From: JANPEZ01 sp031423155
GTDB lineage: Bacteria > Actinomycetota > UBA4738 > HRBIN12
Direction of reading: 5' to 3'
DNA length: 48,859 bases
NCBI GenBank assembly: GCA_031423155.1
Contig: JANPEZ010000100.1
Span: forward strand, 1-48,859
Shown here: one piece after another, positions 32,137-41,242 of the stretch
How positions within the stretch are numbered: the first letter of the stretch is position 1
How the letters are laid out: every line of letters begins with the position of its first letter
Position numbers and translations under genes: made by a program
The notes under the pieces: model-generated
What the model was told of the DNA's origin: nothing
The model's input: the letters and a program-made list of their open reading frames with translations, nothing else
The model's database searches: none

Positions 32137-32894
32137 CCGGGACGGTCTATCTGGTCGGAGCCGGTCCGGGAGACCCCGGCCTGATGACGCTTAGGGGCGC
32201 CGAGGCACTTCGCGCCGCCGATGTCGTCGTCTACGACCGGCTGGTATCGCCGGAGCTGTTGGACCTGGCTCCGGCAGGGGCAGAGCGGATCTACGCCGGC
32301 AAGGAGCCAGGCCGCTCGGCGATGCCCCAGGAGGAGATCTCCGCCCTGCTCGTCGCCAAGGCCCTGGCCGGCGCGAACGTTGTTCGCCTCAAAGGTGGCG
32401 ACCCATTCGTCTTCGGCCGCGGTGGAGAGGAGGCACTCGCCTGCGTCCACGCGGGCGTGCCGTTCGTGGTGGTTCCGGGCGTTTCGAGCGCGATCGCCGC
32501 CCCGGCCTACGCGGGCATACCGGTCACCCATCGAGGCCTGGCCCAGTCGTTCGCGGTGATCACGGGCTCAACCGCCCACGGCGAGGAGGTTGACCTTGCC
32601 CGCGTCGCCACCGCGGTCGACACGCTCGTTATCTTGATGGCCGCCGGAAAGCTGGAGCAGACTTGCCGCGAGCTGATCGCGGCCGGGCGAGCGGCGACCG
32701 AGCCGGCCGCGCTGGTGCAGTGGGCCGCGACCCCCGAGCAGAGGAGCGTCGTCGGTACCCTGGGAGACCTGCCCGAACTGGCTCGCGCCGAACGCCTCGG
32801 CCCTCCGGCCACGCTGGTCGTCGGCGCCGTCGCTGCGCTCGCACACGAACTTGCTTGGGCCACGGAACCGGAGCCGGCGCGCCGGACCCGCTAG
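32133..32894 (+). CDS. cobA: Uroporphyrinogen-III C-methyltransferase
   Basis: 253-residue SUMT with the complete family signature: VYLVGAGPGDPGLMTLRGAEAL, YDRLVSPELLDLAP, NVVRLKGGDPFVFGRGGEE, and VPGVSSAIAAPAYAGIPVTHRG. It makes precorrin-2, the substrate of the preceding enzyme, so the operon contains the entire path from uroporphyrinogen III to siroheme in two genes. It ends in CTAG, overlapping the stop of the opposing HAD gene. Confidence 0.95.
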   Translation: MTGTVYLVGAGPGDPGLMTLRGAEALRAADVVVYDRLVSPELLDLAPAGAERIYAGKEPGRSAMPQEEISALLVAKALAGANVVRLKGGDPFVFGRGGEEALACVHAGVPFVVVPGVSSAIAAPAYAGIPVTHRGLAQSFAVITGSTAHGEEVDLARVATAVDTLVILMAAGKLEQTCRELIAAGRAATEPAALVQWAATPEQRSVVGTLGDLPELARAERLGPPATLVVGAVAALAHELAWATEPEPARRTR

Positions 32895-33577
32895 TCCAGG
32901 AAACCCAGGATCTCGTCTATCGATCCGATGATCGGACCGCTCCAGTCTTCCTCCACCTCGGGCCGGAGCATGGTCCCCACCTCTTCATCGGGATCGCGAA
33001 CGAGCACCGGGAACATCCCGACGGCAGCAGCCCCCGTCAGCTCCCCGTACGCGCCGTCGCCGACGTAGAGGCAAGCCGAAGGCTCCACTCGCAGCTCCTT
33101 GGCCGCCAGCAGATAGATCTCGGGTTCGGGCTTGCGCAGGCGGGCCTCGCTGGAGAAGACCTCCACATCGAGCAGTCCGGCGAGCTCGCTCGCTCGCCAG
33201 AGGGCGGGCGTGTCGGGCGCGCACATGCTGACCAGCGCACTCGCAAGTCCTCGGTCGCGCACCCCTCGGAGGGCCCGGACCGCTCCGGGCTTAGGGCGGA
33301 ACAGCGAGTCGTACATCCGCCGGCGCGCGGCCATCGCGTCCTCTAGGCCCCGGACCTGCACGCCGAGAACCGCGCAGATGGCAGCGACGTTCTCCTCCAC
33401 GGTGGCGAAGAACCCGGTCTGGCGCTGCAAGGCGGTCGCGTTCCACTCGGTTTCGAAACCTTCGGCCGGAACTCCGAGGGCCCCCGCCATCTCGGCGAGG
33501 ACCCCGAAGAACTTCTCCCGTGGGAACTCGTAGACGAGCGTCCCGTACAGGTCGAACACAACCGCTTCGAACTTCAC
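32891..33577 (-). CDS. HAD-superfamily hydrolase
   Basis: 228 residues with HAD motif I VVFDLYGTLV (nucleophile D9), motif II in ALVSMCAPD, the motif III lysine near SSEARLRKPEPEIYL, and motif IV YVGDGAYGELTGAAAVG. The cap lies between motif I and II, as in subfamily IA enzymes. It is a phosphatase or dehalogenase-like enzyme with unknown substrate. It overlaps the cobA stop (CTAG). Confidence 0.85.
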   Translation of the reverse strand: MKFEAVVFDLYGTLVYEFPREKFFGVLAEMAGALGVPAEGFETEWNATALQRQTGFFATVEENVAAICAVLGVQVRGLEDAMAARRRMYDSLFRPKPGAVRALRGVRDRGLASALVSMCAPDTPALWRASELAGLLDVEVFSSEARLRKPEPEIYLLAAKELRVEPSACLYVGDGAYGELTGAAAVGMFPVLVRDPDEEVGTMLRPEVEEDWSGPIIGSIDEILGFLD

Positions 33578-33598
33578 ACCCTGCAGAGTACCGCCGAG

Positions 33599-34780
33599 CT
33601 ACAGCCCGAACGCGTACAGGCCGCCGTCGCGGACGCCGACATAGACCTTGCCGTTGGCGATCGCCGGTGACGAATTCAGTCCGCGAGGAAGCGTTCCCCA
33701 ACCGGACGTCCACAGGGTGACGCCGGTCTGCGCACTTATCGCGTACAGCCTGGTGTCGAACGAACCCAGATACAGAACCCCGTTGGCGAAGGCCGCCGAG
33801 CTCGTGGAGTAGTCCGCCAGCTTGGTCGTCCACAGCTTCGTACCCGTGGCCACATCGAAAGCTACGACGTGCCCGTCCATGGGGGTCGTCTCACCTGTGG
33901 TCACCACGACCTTGGACCCCGCGATCGTTGGCGAGGACCGAACGATCGGCCCCGTAGAGGGATCCGCCGCTGCCGCGCTCCATATCTGGACACCGGTCAG
34001 GGCGTTGAACGCGTATACGCGCCCGGAGTCGCTTCCCGTGAATACCCTTCCACCGGAGACCGAGGGAGCCGAACGCTCGCGGCCCGACGTCGGAGACTTC
34101 CACTTGAGCACGCCCGTGACAGCATCGAAGGCGAAAAGTGCGCTCTGGTCCGAGCCGACGTATACGGTGCCGCCCGAGTATGCCGCCGAGGCCCAAACCG
34201 CCCAAGTGTTGTAGGACCAGAGCTGAGCTCCGGTCAGCGAGTCCAGTGCGTAGAAACGCCCGCCGCGCGATCCGATGTAGACGATCCCGTTCACGACCAG
34301 CGGAGCCGCGGTGATGTTGCCGCCTAGATACTTCGTCCACTTCGAGGCTCCGGTGGCCGCATCGAGCGCGTACATGTTGCCGTCGGCAGAGCCGACGAAG
34401 ACAGAGGTGCCGACGACCGCGGGGGCCGAGCGAACCTGGCCTCCGGTCGTGAACGACCACTTCACGGCGCCCGTCGTCGCGTCGAACGCCCACACCTTGC
34501 CGTCGTCCGAGCCGATGTAGGCGACTCCCCCAACGATCGCCGGCGAGGAGTTGATCCCCTCAGCCGTGACTCCGGTTGCCCGGCTCCACACGATGTGCAG
34601 ACCCGGCACCGAAGCCTTGGTCAGAACGGTTTCCGTCGTGACGCCGGTGCGTTCGACCGGCCCGTGGAACTGGCTCCAATCGGCTGCACTGGCCACGCCA
34701 GGCACCATTAGGACGGCCGCCGCCGTCGAGATGATCGCGAGAACTCGTCTTGCTCGTGCCACTTTCTCCACCCTCCCCAT
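33599..34780 (-). CDS. Secreted PQQ-like beta-propeller protein
   Basis: About 393 residues. A signal peptide (residues 8-31, ending PGVASA) is followed by ADWSQFHGP and then seven or eight repeats of the pyrrolo-quinoline-quinone/BamB-like blade (xxVYIGSxDGxVYAFDAxTGxxKW). ATG at 34780 is preceded by GGGAGG; the frame extends upstream but with non-genic composition. No dehydrogenase active-site motif is visible, so it is likely a structural or scaffold propeller, and not a PQQ enzyme. It is divergent from nosZ over a 243-bp region; a functional link is possible but unproven. Confidence 0.82.
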   Translation of the reverse strand: MGRVEKVARARRVLAIISTAAAVLMVPGVASAADWSQFHGPVERTGVTTETVLTKASVPGLHIVWSRATGVTAEGINSSPAIVGGVAYIGSDDGKVWAFDATTGAVKWSFTTGGQVRSAPAVVGTSVFVGSADGNMYALDAATGASKWTKYLGGNITAAPLVVNGIVYIGSRGGRFYALDSLTGAQLWSYNTWAVWASAAYSGGTVYVGSDQSALFAFDAVTGVLKWKSPTSGRERSAPSVSGGRVFTGSDSGRVYAFNALTGVQIWSAAAADPSTGPIVRSSPTIAGSKVVVTTGETTPMDGHVVAFDVATGTKLWTTKLADYSTSSAAFANGVLYLGSFDTRLYAISAQTGVTLWTSGWGTLPRGLNSSPAIANGKVYVGVRDGGLYAFGL

Positions 34781-34981
34781 CGCTTCCGACCTCCCGAACG
34801 GGGCGGTCCTCAATGGCTTCGGCGAAACGGGCACTAGTTCTTTAGAGCTATGACGATTCCTTGACCGTCCTACCATCGGATCGGTACGAGCCCGTGCCTG
34901 GGAGGGCGCGCCGATGGTCCCGCCCGAGCAGGGCCGAGGGTCCCTAAGAGCCGGCCCCGGTCGCTCATACGCTGGCCTGGA

Positions 34982-35004
34982 CAACGGACCGAACCGGTCC
35001 GTTG
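34982..35004. promoter_or_regulatory. Perfect 10-bp inverted repeat before nosZ
   Basis: CAACGGACCG (34982-34991) and CGGTCCGTTG (34995-35004) form a perfect inverted repeat with a 3-base centre, 19 bp before the nosZ ATG. It could be a protein operator, for example for the Rrf2 regulator at the end of the cluster, or an RNA hairpin near the ribosome-binding site (AAAGGAGAAGG). It does not match the FNR/CRP consensus TTGAT-N4-ATCAA. Confidence 0.5.
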
Positions 35005-35023
35005 CTCGCGAAAGGAGAAGGTC

Positions 35024-37051
35024 ATGAGCACGGAGAAGGCGGGCACTGCAAGGAAGAGCGGGGCCAAGGTCTCGCGACGGTCCGCGCTAGGGATGCTCGT
35101 AGGAGGAGCGGCGGCCGGCGTCGTCGGGTCGAAGGTCGGGTTCGGATCGTCAAGTGGAGGCAGCCTTGCGGACGAGGCCTCGAAGATGGGTCTGTCCGGC
35201 GATCAAGCCAAGAGCGCGCTCCGCACATACACAGCACCGGGCAAGTTCGACGAGTACTTCCTGATGGCCTCGGGCGGACACTCAGGACAGGTGATGGTCT
35301 ACGGGGTTCCCTCTATGAGACTTCTGAAAGTCATCCCGGTCTTCACACCCGACGCCTGGCAGGGCTACGGGTTCGGAACCGACCAAGGAGACGCGGTCCT
35401 GGGTGAGGGAAGCGACCCGGCCAAGAGCAACGACCTTCGCTGGGGGGACGCACATCACCCGGCGATATCTGAGACCGAGGGCGACTACGACGGTCGTTGG
35501 CTCTACATCAACGATCGCGCCAACGGACGGATCGGGATGGTCGATCTGGCCGACTTCAAGACCAAGCAGATCTTCGACATCCCGAACCTGCAGACCTCGC
35601 ACGGTGGATGCTTCGTCACCCCCAACTCGGAGTACGTGCACATCTCATCGATGACACCGTGCCCGACCACCGAAAGCGGCTGGGCGCCGATAAGCAGGTA
35701 CAAGGAGGACTTCCGCGGGTACTCGACGTGGCTGAAGATCGATCAGAAGAACGGCCGCTTCGACCTGGAGAACAGCTTCCAGATCGAGCTTCCTCCGTAC
35801 ACGCAGGACCTCGCGGACGCCGGGAAGCTGACCAGTTTCGGGTTCGGCTTCATCAACTCCTACAACACGGAGATGGCCGTCGGCGGAGTCATGGAGGGCA
35901 ACGACCCTCTCGAGATCGGAGCCACGAAGAACGACTACGACTTCCTGCACATCATCGATTGGCAGAAGGCCGAGGCTGCGTTCAAGGCCGGCAAGACTAC
36001 CGACGTTCGGGGGATGAAGGTGATCCCGCTCGACGTGGCCGTGAGTGAAGGGATCCTGCACTTCGCGCCCGAGCCCCGCAACCCGCACGGTGTCGACGTG
36101 AACCCCACCGGCGACTACATCTGCGTCGGTGGCAAGCTCGACCCGAACGCCTCCGTCTACTCGATCGAGAAGATCAAGGCCGCGATCGAGGCCAAGGACT
36201 ACCAAGGCACGGACCCGTTCGGTGTTCCGATCCTGAAGCTGGAGTCGGTTCTGGAAGCGCAGGTCATGCTGGGCGCAGGGCCTCTGCACACGCAGTTCGA
36301 CGAGAAGGGAAACGCATACACGTCGCTCTTCGTCGACAGCGCGGTGGCGAAGTGGACCCTCGGCGAGAAGGCCGGCGTACCTGCAGACAAGGCGTTCCAG
36401 CTGGTGGACACGCTGCCGGTCGAGTACAACATCGGCCACCTGGTCACGGCCGAGGGCGACACGGTCAACCCCAACGGCAAGTACCTGGTGGCGTTGAACA
36501 AGTGGTCGATCGACCGGTTCCCGCCGGTCGGACCTCTGCACCCGCAGAACTTCCAGCTCATCGGTTTGGACGGTTCGAAGATGTCGATCATGTCGGACAC
36601 GCCGATAGGAAACGGCGAGCCCCACTACGTCCAGATGATCCACCGCGACAAGCTGAAGAACGTTCTCGCGGTCTATGCACCGGGGACCGACCCTCTAACC
36701 ATGGCGAAGTCGGCCTACGCGATCGAGGCGGGAGATGAGAGCGTCGAGCGCAAGGGGAGCGACCTCCATGTCTACGGCACCGTCATGCGTAGCCACTTCA
36801 CGCCGGACCACGTGGTGGCCAAGCAGGGTGACACGATCCATCTGCACCTGACGAACATCGAGCAGACCCCGGACGCGACACACGGGTTCGCGATCCCGGG
36901 CTACAACATCGAAGCCAGCATCGATCCGGGAGAGGTCGTGAACATCGAACTCCTTCTGGATCGAGCCGGAACCTTCGGCATGTACTGCTCGGAGTTCTGC
37001 TCCGCGCTGCACCTGGAGATGCAGGGCTGGCTCGAAGTCGAGCCTCAGTGA
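35024..37051 (+). CDS. nosZ: Nitrous-oxide reductase
   Basis: 675 residues. An N-terminal twin-arginine signal (SRRSALGML, R18-R19) points to Tat export, as in clade I NosZ. The CuZ histidine ligands are recognisable: HH at 144-145 in WGDAHHPA, H193 in TSHGG, H206 in YVHISS, and later GPLHTQFDEKG and IGHLVTAEGD. The C-terminal CuA domain has DATHGFAI and C655-SEF-C659-SAL-H663-LE-M666. It reduces N2O to N2 at the cell surface. It is followed by cupredoxin, membrane, nosD, nosF and nosY genes. No nosR is present. Confidence 0.95.
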   Translation: MSTEKAGTARKSGAKVSRRSALGMLVGGAAAGVVGSKVGFGSSSGGSLADEASKMGLSGDQAKSALRTYTAPGKFDEYFLMASGGHSGQVMVYGVPSMRLLKVIPVFTPDAWQGYGFGTDQGDAVLGEGSDPAKSNDLRWGDAHHPAISETEGDYDGRWLYINDRANGRIGMVDLADFKTKQIFDIPNLQTSHGGCFVTPNSEYVHISSMTPCPTTESGWAPISRYKEDFRGYSTWLKIDQKNGRFDLENSFQIELPPYTQDLADAGKLTSFGFGFINSYNTEMAVGGVMEGNDPLEIGATKNDYDFLHIIDWQKAEAAFKAGKTTDVRGMKVIPLDVAVSEGILHFAPEPRNPHGVDVNPTGDYICVGGKLDPNASVYSIEKIKAAIEAKDYQGTDPFGVPILKLESVLEAQVMLGAGPLHTQFDEKGNAYTSLFVDSAVAKWTLGEKAGVPADKAFQLVDTLPVEYNIGHLVTAEGDTVNPNGKYLVALNKWSIDRFPPVGPLHPQNFQLIGLDGSKMSIMSDTPIGNGEPHYVQMIHRDKLKNVLAVYAPGTDPLTMAKSAYAIEAGDESVERKGSDLHVYGTVMRSHFTPDHVVAKQGDTIHLHLTNIEQTPDATHGFAIPGYNIEASIDPGEVVNIELLLDRAGTFGMYCSEFCSALHLEMQGWLEVEPQ

Positions 37052-37074
37052 CCTCTAGAGAAAGGGACCGATCC

Positions 37075-37482
37075 ATGAAAGGCACACGAAAGATGCTGAT
37101 CGGGGCAGCGCTCGTAGCTGCTCTCGCCACCCTGGCCAGCTGCGGCGGCGGATCGAGTAGCCCTGGCACGAACTCCGGATCCGTGCCGCCAGCCGCGACG
37201 AGCGATCCGGGCAGCAGCGGCTCTCTGGCGGTATCGGGGCACGAGTTCATGTTCGATCCGGCAACACTCACTATCGCTGCGGGAGGGACGATCGAGTTCA
37301 CCAACAACGGAACGATCGAGCACAACCTCACGATCACGGACGATCCCTCGCTCGAGGCCACGGCTGCAGCTGGCGCGAGCGCCAGCTTCACGGTCGACCT
37401 GGAGCCCGGAACGTACCCGTTCACCTGCACGATCCCCGGGCATGAGCAGGCTGGCATGATCGGGACCTTGACGGTCACCTGA
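37075..37482 (+). CDS. Cupredoxin lipoprotein of the nos cluster
   Basis: 135 residues. Lipoprotein signal with lipobox LASC near residue 22, then a Gly/Ser/Pro-rich linker (to ~55) and a cupredoxin domain (SGHEFMFDPATLTI). Type I copper ligands are H in TIEHNLTI and the C-terminal CTIPGHEQAGM Cys-His-Met set. It sits 24 bp after nosZ and is the likely electron donor to its CuA site, in place of cytochrome c. The start ATG is preceded by AAAGGGACCG, the same leader pattern as before nosD. Confidence 0.88.
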   Translation: MKGTRKMLIGAALVAALATLASCGGGSSSPGTNSGSVPPAATSDPGSSGSLAVSGHEFMFDPATLTIAAGGTIEFTNNGTIEHNLTITDDPSLEATAAAGASASFTVDLEPGTYPFTCTIPGHEQAGMIGTLTVT

Positions 37483-37493
37483 GCAGAGGGACG

Positions 37494-38147
37494 ATGAAGA
37501 TCTTGACGACCCCGGCGGTGCAGAACGAGACAGCAGCGATCCCTCGGATGCCTTCCGTCCGAGAAGGTCTCGTCCCCCGCACAGCGGCCGGGGTCGTCGC
37601 GGCCATCCTCATCGCCCTGGCAGCCGGCTTCCCCGTATGGGAGGCCCGGCTGTCCGCACCTCAGTACCCCGGGGGCCTTCGCCTCTCGGCCTATGGGAGC
37701 GGCAAGGTCATAGGCGACATACGCGAGATCAACGAGTTGAACCACTACGTCGGGATGAAGACCTTCTCGACCTCGAAGGTCCCAGAGAAGAAGCTTTGGC
37801 TGCCGACGATCGCCCTTGGGATCTTGGGAGCGATCGTCTCGATCGTCGCCGGCAGACGCTTCATCGGACGTCTGGCTCGTCTCGGGATCTGGCTGATGCC
37901 GGTCGGCGCCCTGGCCGACGTTCAGTATCGGCTCTTCCAATATGGGCACAGCGTCCAACCGGATGCGCCCATACGGATCGATCCGTTCACGCCGTGGGTC
38001 ATCGGCAAGACGCACGTCCTGAACTTCACGACGTGGGCCTATCCCGGAGCGGCGACGATGCTTCTGTTCCTAGCCGCCGCGGTCATCACGTTCACGCCAT
38101 GGGCGATCCGCTACTCATCCGCCAAACTTCGCGACCGAGCACAGTAA
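37494..38147 (+). CDS. Nos-cluster membrane protein with LNHYVGMK motif
   Basis: 217 residues with about four hydrophobic segments: one near 29-48 (AGVVAAILIALAAGFPVW), two around 100-140 (LPTIALGILGAIVSIVAG and GIWLMPVGALAD), and one near 178-200 (AYPGAATMLLFLAAAVI). The loop after the first contains GDIREINELNHYVGMKTF. The Asn-His-Tyr-x-Gly-Met motif is reminiscent of proteins found in other nos clusters, but I cannot assign a named family. His and Met could bind copper. It lies 12 bp after the cupredoxin and before nosD, suggesting a role in copper delivery or electron transfer. Confidence 0.7.
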   Translation: MKILTTPAVQNETAAIPRMPSVREGLVPRTAAGVVAAILIALAAGFPVWEARLSAPQYPGGLRLSAYGSGKVIGDIREINELNHYVGMKTFSTSKVPEKKLWLPTIALGILGAIVSIVAGRRFIGRLARLGIWLMPVGALADVQYRLFQYGHSVQPDAPIRIDPFTPWVIGKTHVLNFTTWAYPGAATMLLFLAAAVITFTPWAIRYSSAKLRDRAQ

Positions 38148-38158
38148 GGGACCGGTCC

Positions 38159-39733
38159 ATGCCCGCCCGTGCACTCGCCCGATCCGTGATGATCAGCGCG
38201 GCCCTCGCCGGCACACTGGTTGCCCTAGCTTCCGCATTCCGGTCCGGGAAAGACGAGACCGCCGGCGGGACAGAGCCTGCTATGCCCGGGATGAGTTGTT
38301 CGCAGATGCCGGAGATGGCAGGGTGCCCCGGCGCCGGCGGTCTCGTGACGCTCGAGGGCACCGGAGACCTGCAGCAGATGGTGGGCGAGACGGCTTCGGG
38401 CGAGACCTTGCTGGTTCCGGCCGGAGTTCATCACGGGAACCTGGTGATCGATCACCCACTCGTCCTCGATGGGATGGGCACCGCGACCCTCGACGCAGGT
38501 GGGTCCGGAACGGTGATCACCATCACGGCTCCGAACGTCACCGTCAAAGGACTCACGCTTAGCGGCAGCGGGGACGGACCGGTTGGTCAACCCTCCGGGA
38601 TAACCGTCGAAGAGGCCGATCATGTGCTGATACAGAACGTCACCATCGAGGACACGTACGCAGGGGTGATAGTCCGTCGCGCGGCCGGGGTGACCGTCGA
38701 GAACAGCACCATCCGAGGCAGGTCGGACGCAGCCGTGCTCGGTGAGATGCACGTCGTCGGCGGCGAGGGCGGCGAGGGCATGACGGGAGCCAACGTGACC
38801 ACTCGAGGCGACGGGGTCTCGCTGTGGAACTCGACGGACGTCACTATCGCGAACAACCGGTTCCTCGCGGTTCGGGACGGAGTCTACGTCTCCTTCGGAA
38901 CCGGGGTGCTGATCGAGAACAACCTCATCCTCGATAGTCGCTACGGCATACACACCATGTATCCACAGGACTTCACGGCCAGATCGAACACCTTGGACGG
39001 CAACCTGAACGGGATAGTGCTCATGTACGGGGGTCCCTCGATGGTCGAAGGCAATACGATCGAGCACAGCGGGTCGCCCTCGACCGGGTTCGCGGTGCTG
39101 GTCAAGGACGCCGGCGGCGTAACGGTCGAACGGAACATCCTCGTCGACAACCGGATCGGGATCCACGTGGACAACGGGAGCGCTACCGCCGGGGGGCCGA
39201 CCCTGGTCAAGGACAACACCATCGCCCTGAATCAGATCGGCGCCGACGTCATGTCATCCTCGCGTGTCTCGTTCGAGGGGAACAGCTTCGTGGAGAACGT
39301 ATCTCAGGCCTTGATGACCGGCTCCGGAGGATCGGACAACGTTCACTGGATGGTCGAGGGGCGCGGCAACTTCTGGAACACGTATCAGGGGTTCGACGCC
39401 GAAGGTGACGGCGTCGGGGATGTCCCTTACACCGAAACGGGCCGCCTCGATGACATGATCTCGCGTGCACCCGTCATGACGGCCCTGGCTTCGGGCCCGG
39501 GACTCCGGTTGTTCGGATCCATCGCGGACCGCTGGGTCCCGGACAAGGCGGTAGTGAACGACCCTTACCCTCTTATCAGGCCCACCTCGCCGATGCTTCG
39601 AAGCTCCGCGGGCGACCGCCCGCCGGTGGCGCTTTGGGTGCCGGGCCTTCTCGCGGTTCTCGGCTGCGGAGCCGCCGTGTCGAGAGGGCGTAAACCGAAC
39701 CGGCCACGAAAGGACTCTCGCCATGCCGCCTGA
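38159..39733 (+). CDS. nosD: NosD-like periplasmic copper-processing protein
   Basis: About 524 residues. A signal peptide is followed by a Met/Cys-rich segment (MPGMSCSQMPEMAGC, around residues 41-55) that could bind copper. Then comes a right-handed beta-helix of NosD/CASH type with regular N-x-I-x-x-N rungs (VTIANNRFLAVRDGVYVS, NTLDGNLNGIVLMYGG). It has a C-terminal transmembrane helix near VALWVPGLLAVLGCGAA. NosD helps mature the CuZ centre together with the NosFY ABC transporter encoded next. ATG at 38159 follows AAGGGACC; upstream in-frame codons overlap the membrane protein gene. Confidence 0.85.
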   Translation: MPARALARSVMISAALAGTLVALASAFRSGKDETAGGTEPAMPGMSCSQMPEMAGCPGAGGLVTLEGTGDLQQMVGETASGETLLVPAGVHHGNLVIDHPLVLDGMGTATLDAGGSGTVITITAPNVTVKGLTLSGSGDGPVGQPSGITVEEADHVLIQNVTIEDTYAGVIVRRAAGVTVENSTIRGRSDAAVLGEMHVVGGEGGEGMTGANVTTRGDGVSLWNSTDVTIANNRFLAVRDGVYVSFGTGVLIENNLILDSRYGIHTMYPQDFTARSNTLDGNLNGIVLMYGGPSMVEGNTIEHSGSPSTGFAVLVKDAGGVTVERNILVDNRIGIHVDNGSATAGGPTLVKDNTIALNQIGADVMSSSRVSFEGNSFVENVSQALMTGSGGSDNVHWMVEGRGNFWNTYQGFDAEGDGVGDVPYTETGRLDDMISRAPVMTALASGPGLRLFGSIADRWVPDKAVVNDPYPLIRPTSPMLRSSAGDRPPVALWVPGLLAVLGCGAAVSRGRKPNRPRKDSRHAA

Positions 39734-40409
39734 GGGATCACTGCTCCGGATAGAGCACCTGTCCAAGACCTACTCGAACGGGCGTGGTCTGGCCGACGTC
39801 TCGCTCGAGGTTCCCGCCGGGCAGATCGTTTGCCTCGGGGGGCCGAACGGCGGCGGCAAGAGCACGTTGCTACGGTGCCTGGTCGGCATCACCCACCACA
39901 GTGGCGACGTCTGGATCGACGGCCGGCATGCGAACGGCAACCCGGCGGCGCGCCGAGAGGTGGGATATCTGCCGCAGAGCCTGGTGCTTCCGGAGAGCGC
40001 CACGATCGGCGAGGTCGTGGTCTTCTTCGCGGATCTACGAGGGGTGGACCCTGACGAGACTCCCCTGCCCGAGGATTTCACCCGAGACAACGACGAACAG
40101 ATCGGTCCGCTATCGATCGGGCAGCGGCAGCGGGTAGGTCTCCGGGTTGCCCTCCTCGGCTTGCCGAAACTGCTTCTGCTCGATGAGCCGGTCGCGAGCC
40201 TGGACCAGGAGGGCCGCGAGCAATTCTGGCAGGTGTTGAGGGAGCTGCGCGACTCGAGAGGCATGTCGTGCCTCATCGCGAGCCCATCCCCGGCCGACCT
40301 ACTCGGAGTGGCGGATCGCGCGATCTCGATGGTCGACGGCCAGATCGTCGGAGACGAAGTCTTCGACTGGACGAGACGCACCGGCGACCTGGACGAGGTG
40401 AACTCATGA
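39723..40409 (+). CDS. nosF: NosF ABC-transporter ATPase
   Basis: 228 residues. Walker A GGPNGGGKST (about 39-48), Q-loop region YLPQSLVLPE, signature LSIGQRQRVGL, Walker B LLLLDEPVASLD. The H-loop position reads IASPSPADL, where a His is normally found, so that residue looks absent. It pairs with the membrane protein NosY to move a sulfur-containing or related compound needed for CuZ assembly with NosD. It overlaps nosD by 11 bp and nosY by ATGA. Confidence 0.9.
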   Translation: MPPEGSLLRIEHLSKTYSNGRGLADVSLEVPAGQIVCLGGPNGGGKSTLLRCLVGITHHSGDVWIDGRHANGNPAARREVGYLPQSLVLPESATIGEVVVFFADLRGVDPDETPLPEDFTRDNDEQIGPLSIGQRQRVGLRVALLGLPKLLLLDEPVASLDQEGREQFWQVLRELRDSRGMSCLIASPSPADLLGVADRAISMVDGQIVGDEVFDWTRRTGDLDEVNS

Positions 40410-41230
40410 ACGCGACGCGAGTGATCGCAGGCTGGGAGTACCGCGAAACCGTTCGCAGCCGTTGGGTCATCGCGATGGCCGGTATCTTCGGGGGGTTGTG
40501 CGCCGTCGTGACCATGCTGGCGTTCCGTACGGTTCGGGAACTGGGACTCACGGGCATCGGACCGACCTCCGCGACGTTGGTGAATCTCGGCGTGCTGCTT
40601 CCCTCCTTGATGGGTCTACTGCTGGGCGCCGGTGCGATCGTCGGCAAGCGCGAACAAGGGCTGTTGGGAGCGATGGCGGCCCAACCGATCGGTCGTTCAT
40701 CGATCGTCTACGGGGCGTTCGTCGGGCTCACGGCCTCTCTGTGGGCCACGATCGGACTCGGTTTCGGGGTTGCGGCCCTCATCCTTTCCGGAGTGGTCAC
40801 GGCCGGAGATCTTCCCGGATTGATCGCGCTCGTCGGTTCGACCTTCGCCGTCGCCGCGGCCTGCGTCTCGCTGGGGATCCTCGTCTCGGTCGCCTCGACT
40901 ACGCGGTTACAGGCGGTCTCGGCGGTCGTCGCCCTGTGGATGGTCCTGGCCCTCGGCATGGACCTTGCCCTGGCGGCACTCGCCCCGTCGATACACCTCG
41001 GACCTCAGGGTCTGCTGCTGGCGATCGCGCTGAACCCGCTGGAGGCTGGAAGGATCCTGGCCCTTCTCGGAACGAACGTCGAAGGCACTGCCCTTGGACC
41101 GTTCGGTGCGTACATGGTGGGCAGGTTCGGGTCTTCCGGGAGTCTTCTCCTGCTCTCGGGCCTCCTCGCCGCCTGGATCGCCGTGCCTTTGATGATCGCT
41201 CAAGCGACCCTTAGGCGACGGGACCTTTAG
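40406..41230 (+). CDS. nosY: NosY ABC-transporter permease
   Basis: 274 residues with six predicted membrane segments of the ABC-2 type: near residues 20-38, 55-75, 100-125, 135-165, 175-200 and 245-270. The pattern GAGAIVGKREQGLLGAMAAQPI is typical for NosY/ABC-2 permeases. It forms the transporter with NosF. The start is ATG at 40406, overlapping the nosF stop. The regulator gene follows after 12 bp. Confidence 0.9.
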   Translation: MNATRVIAGWEYRETVRSRWVIAMAGIFGGLCAVVTMLAFRTVRELGLTGIGPTSATLVNLGVLLPSLMGLLLGAGAIVGKREQGLLGAMAAQPIGRSSIVYGAFVGLTASLWATIGLGFGVAALILSGVVTAGDLPGLIALVGSTFAVAAACVSLGILVSVASTTRLQAVSAVVALWMVLALGMDLALAALAPSIHLGPQGLLLAIALNPLEAGRILALLGTNVEGTALGPFGAYMVGRFGSSGSLLLLSGLLAAWIAVPLMIAQATLRRRDL

Positions 41231-41242
41231 GACTTAGGTGAG

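Noticed and set aside
17880..32900. CTAG stop-codon overlaps at hisI/vapC and cobA/HAD as a shared signal
   Set aside because: CTAG gives a TAG stop on both strands, so it is a simple economical overlap of convergent genes; two cases are not evidence of a system.
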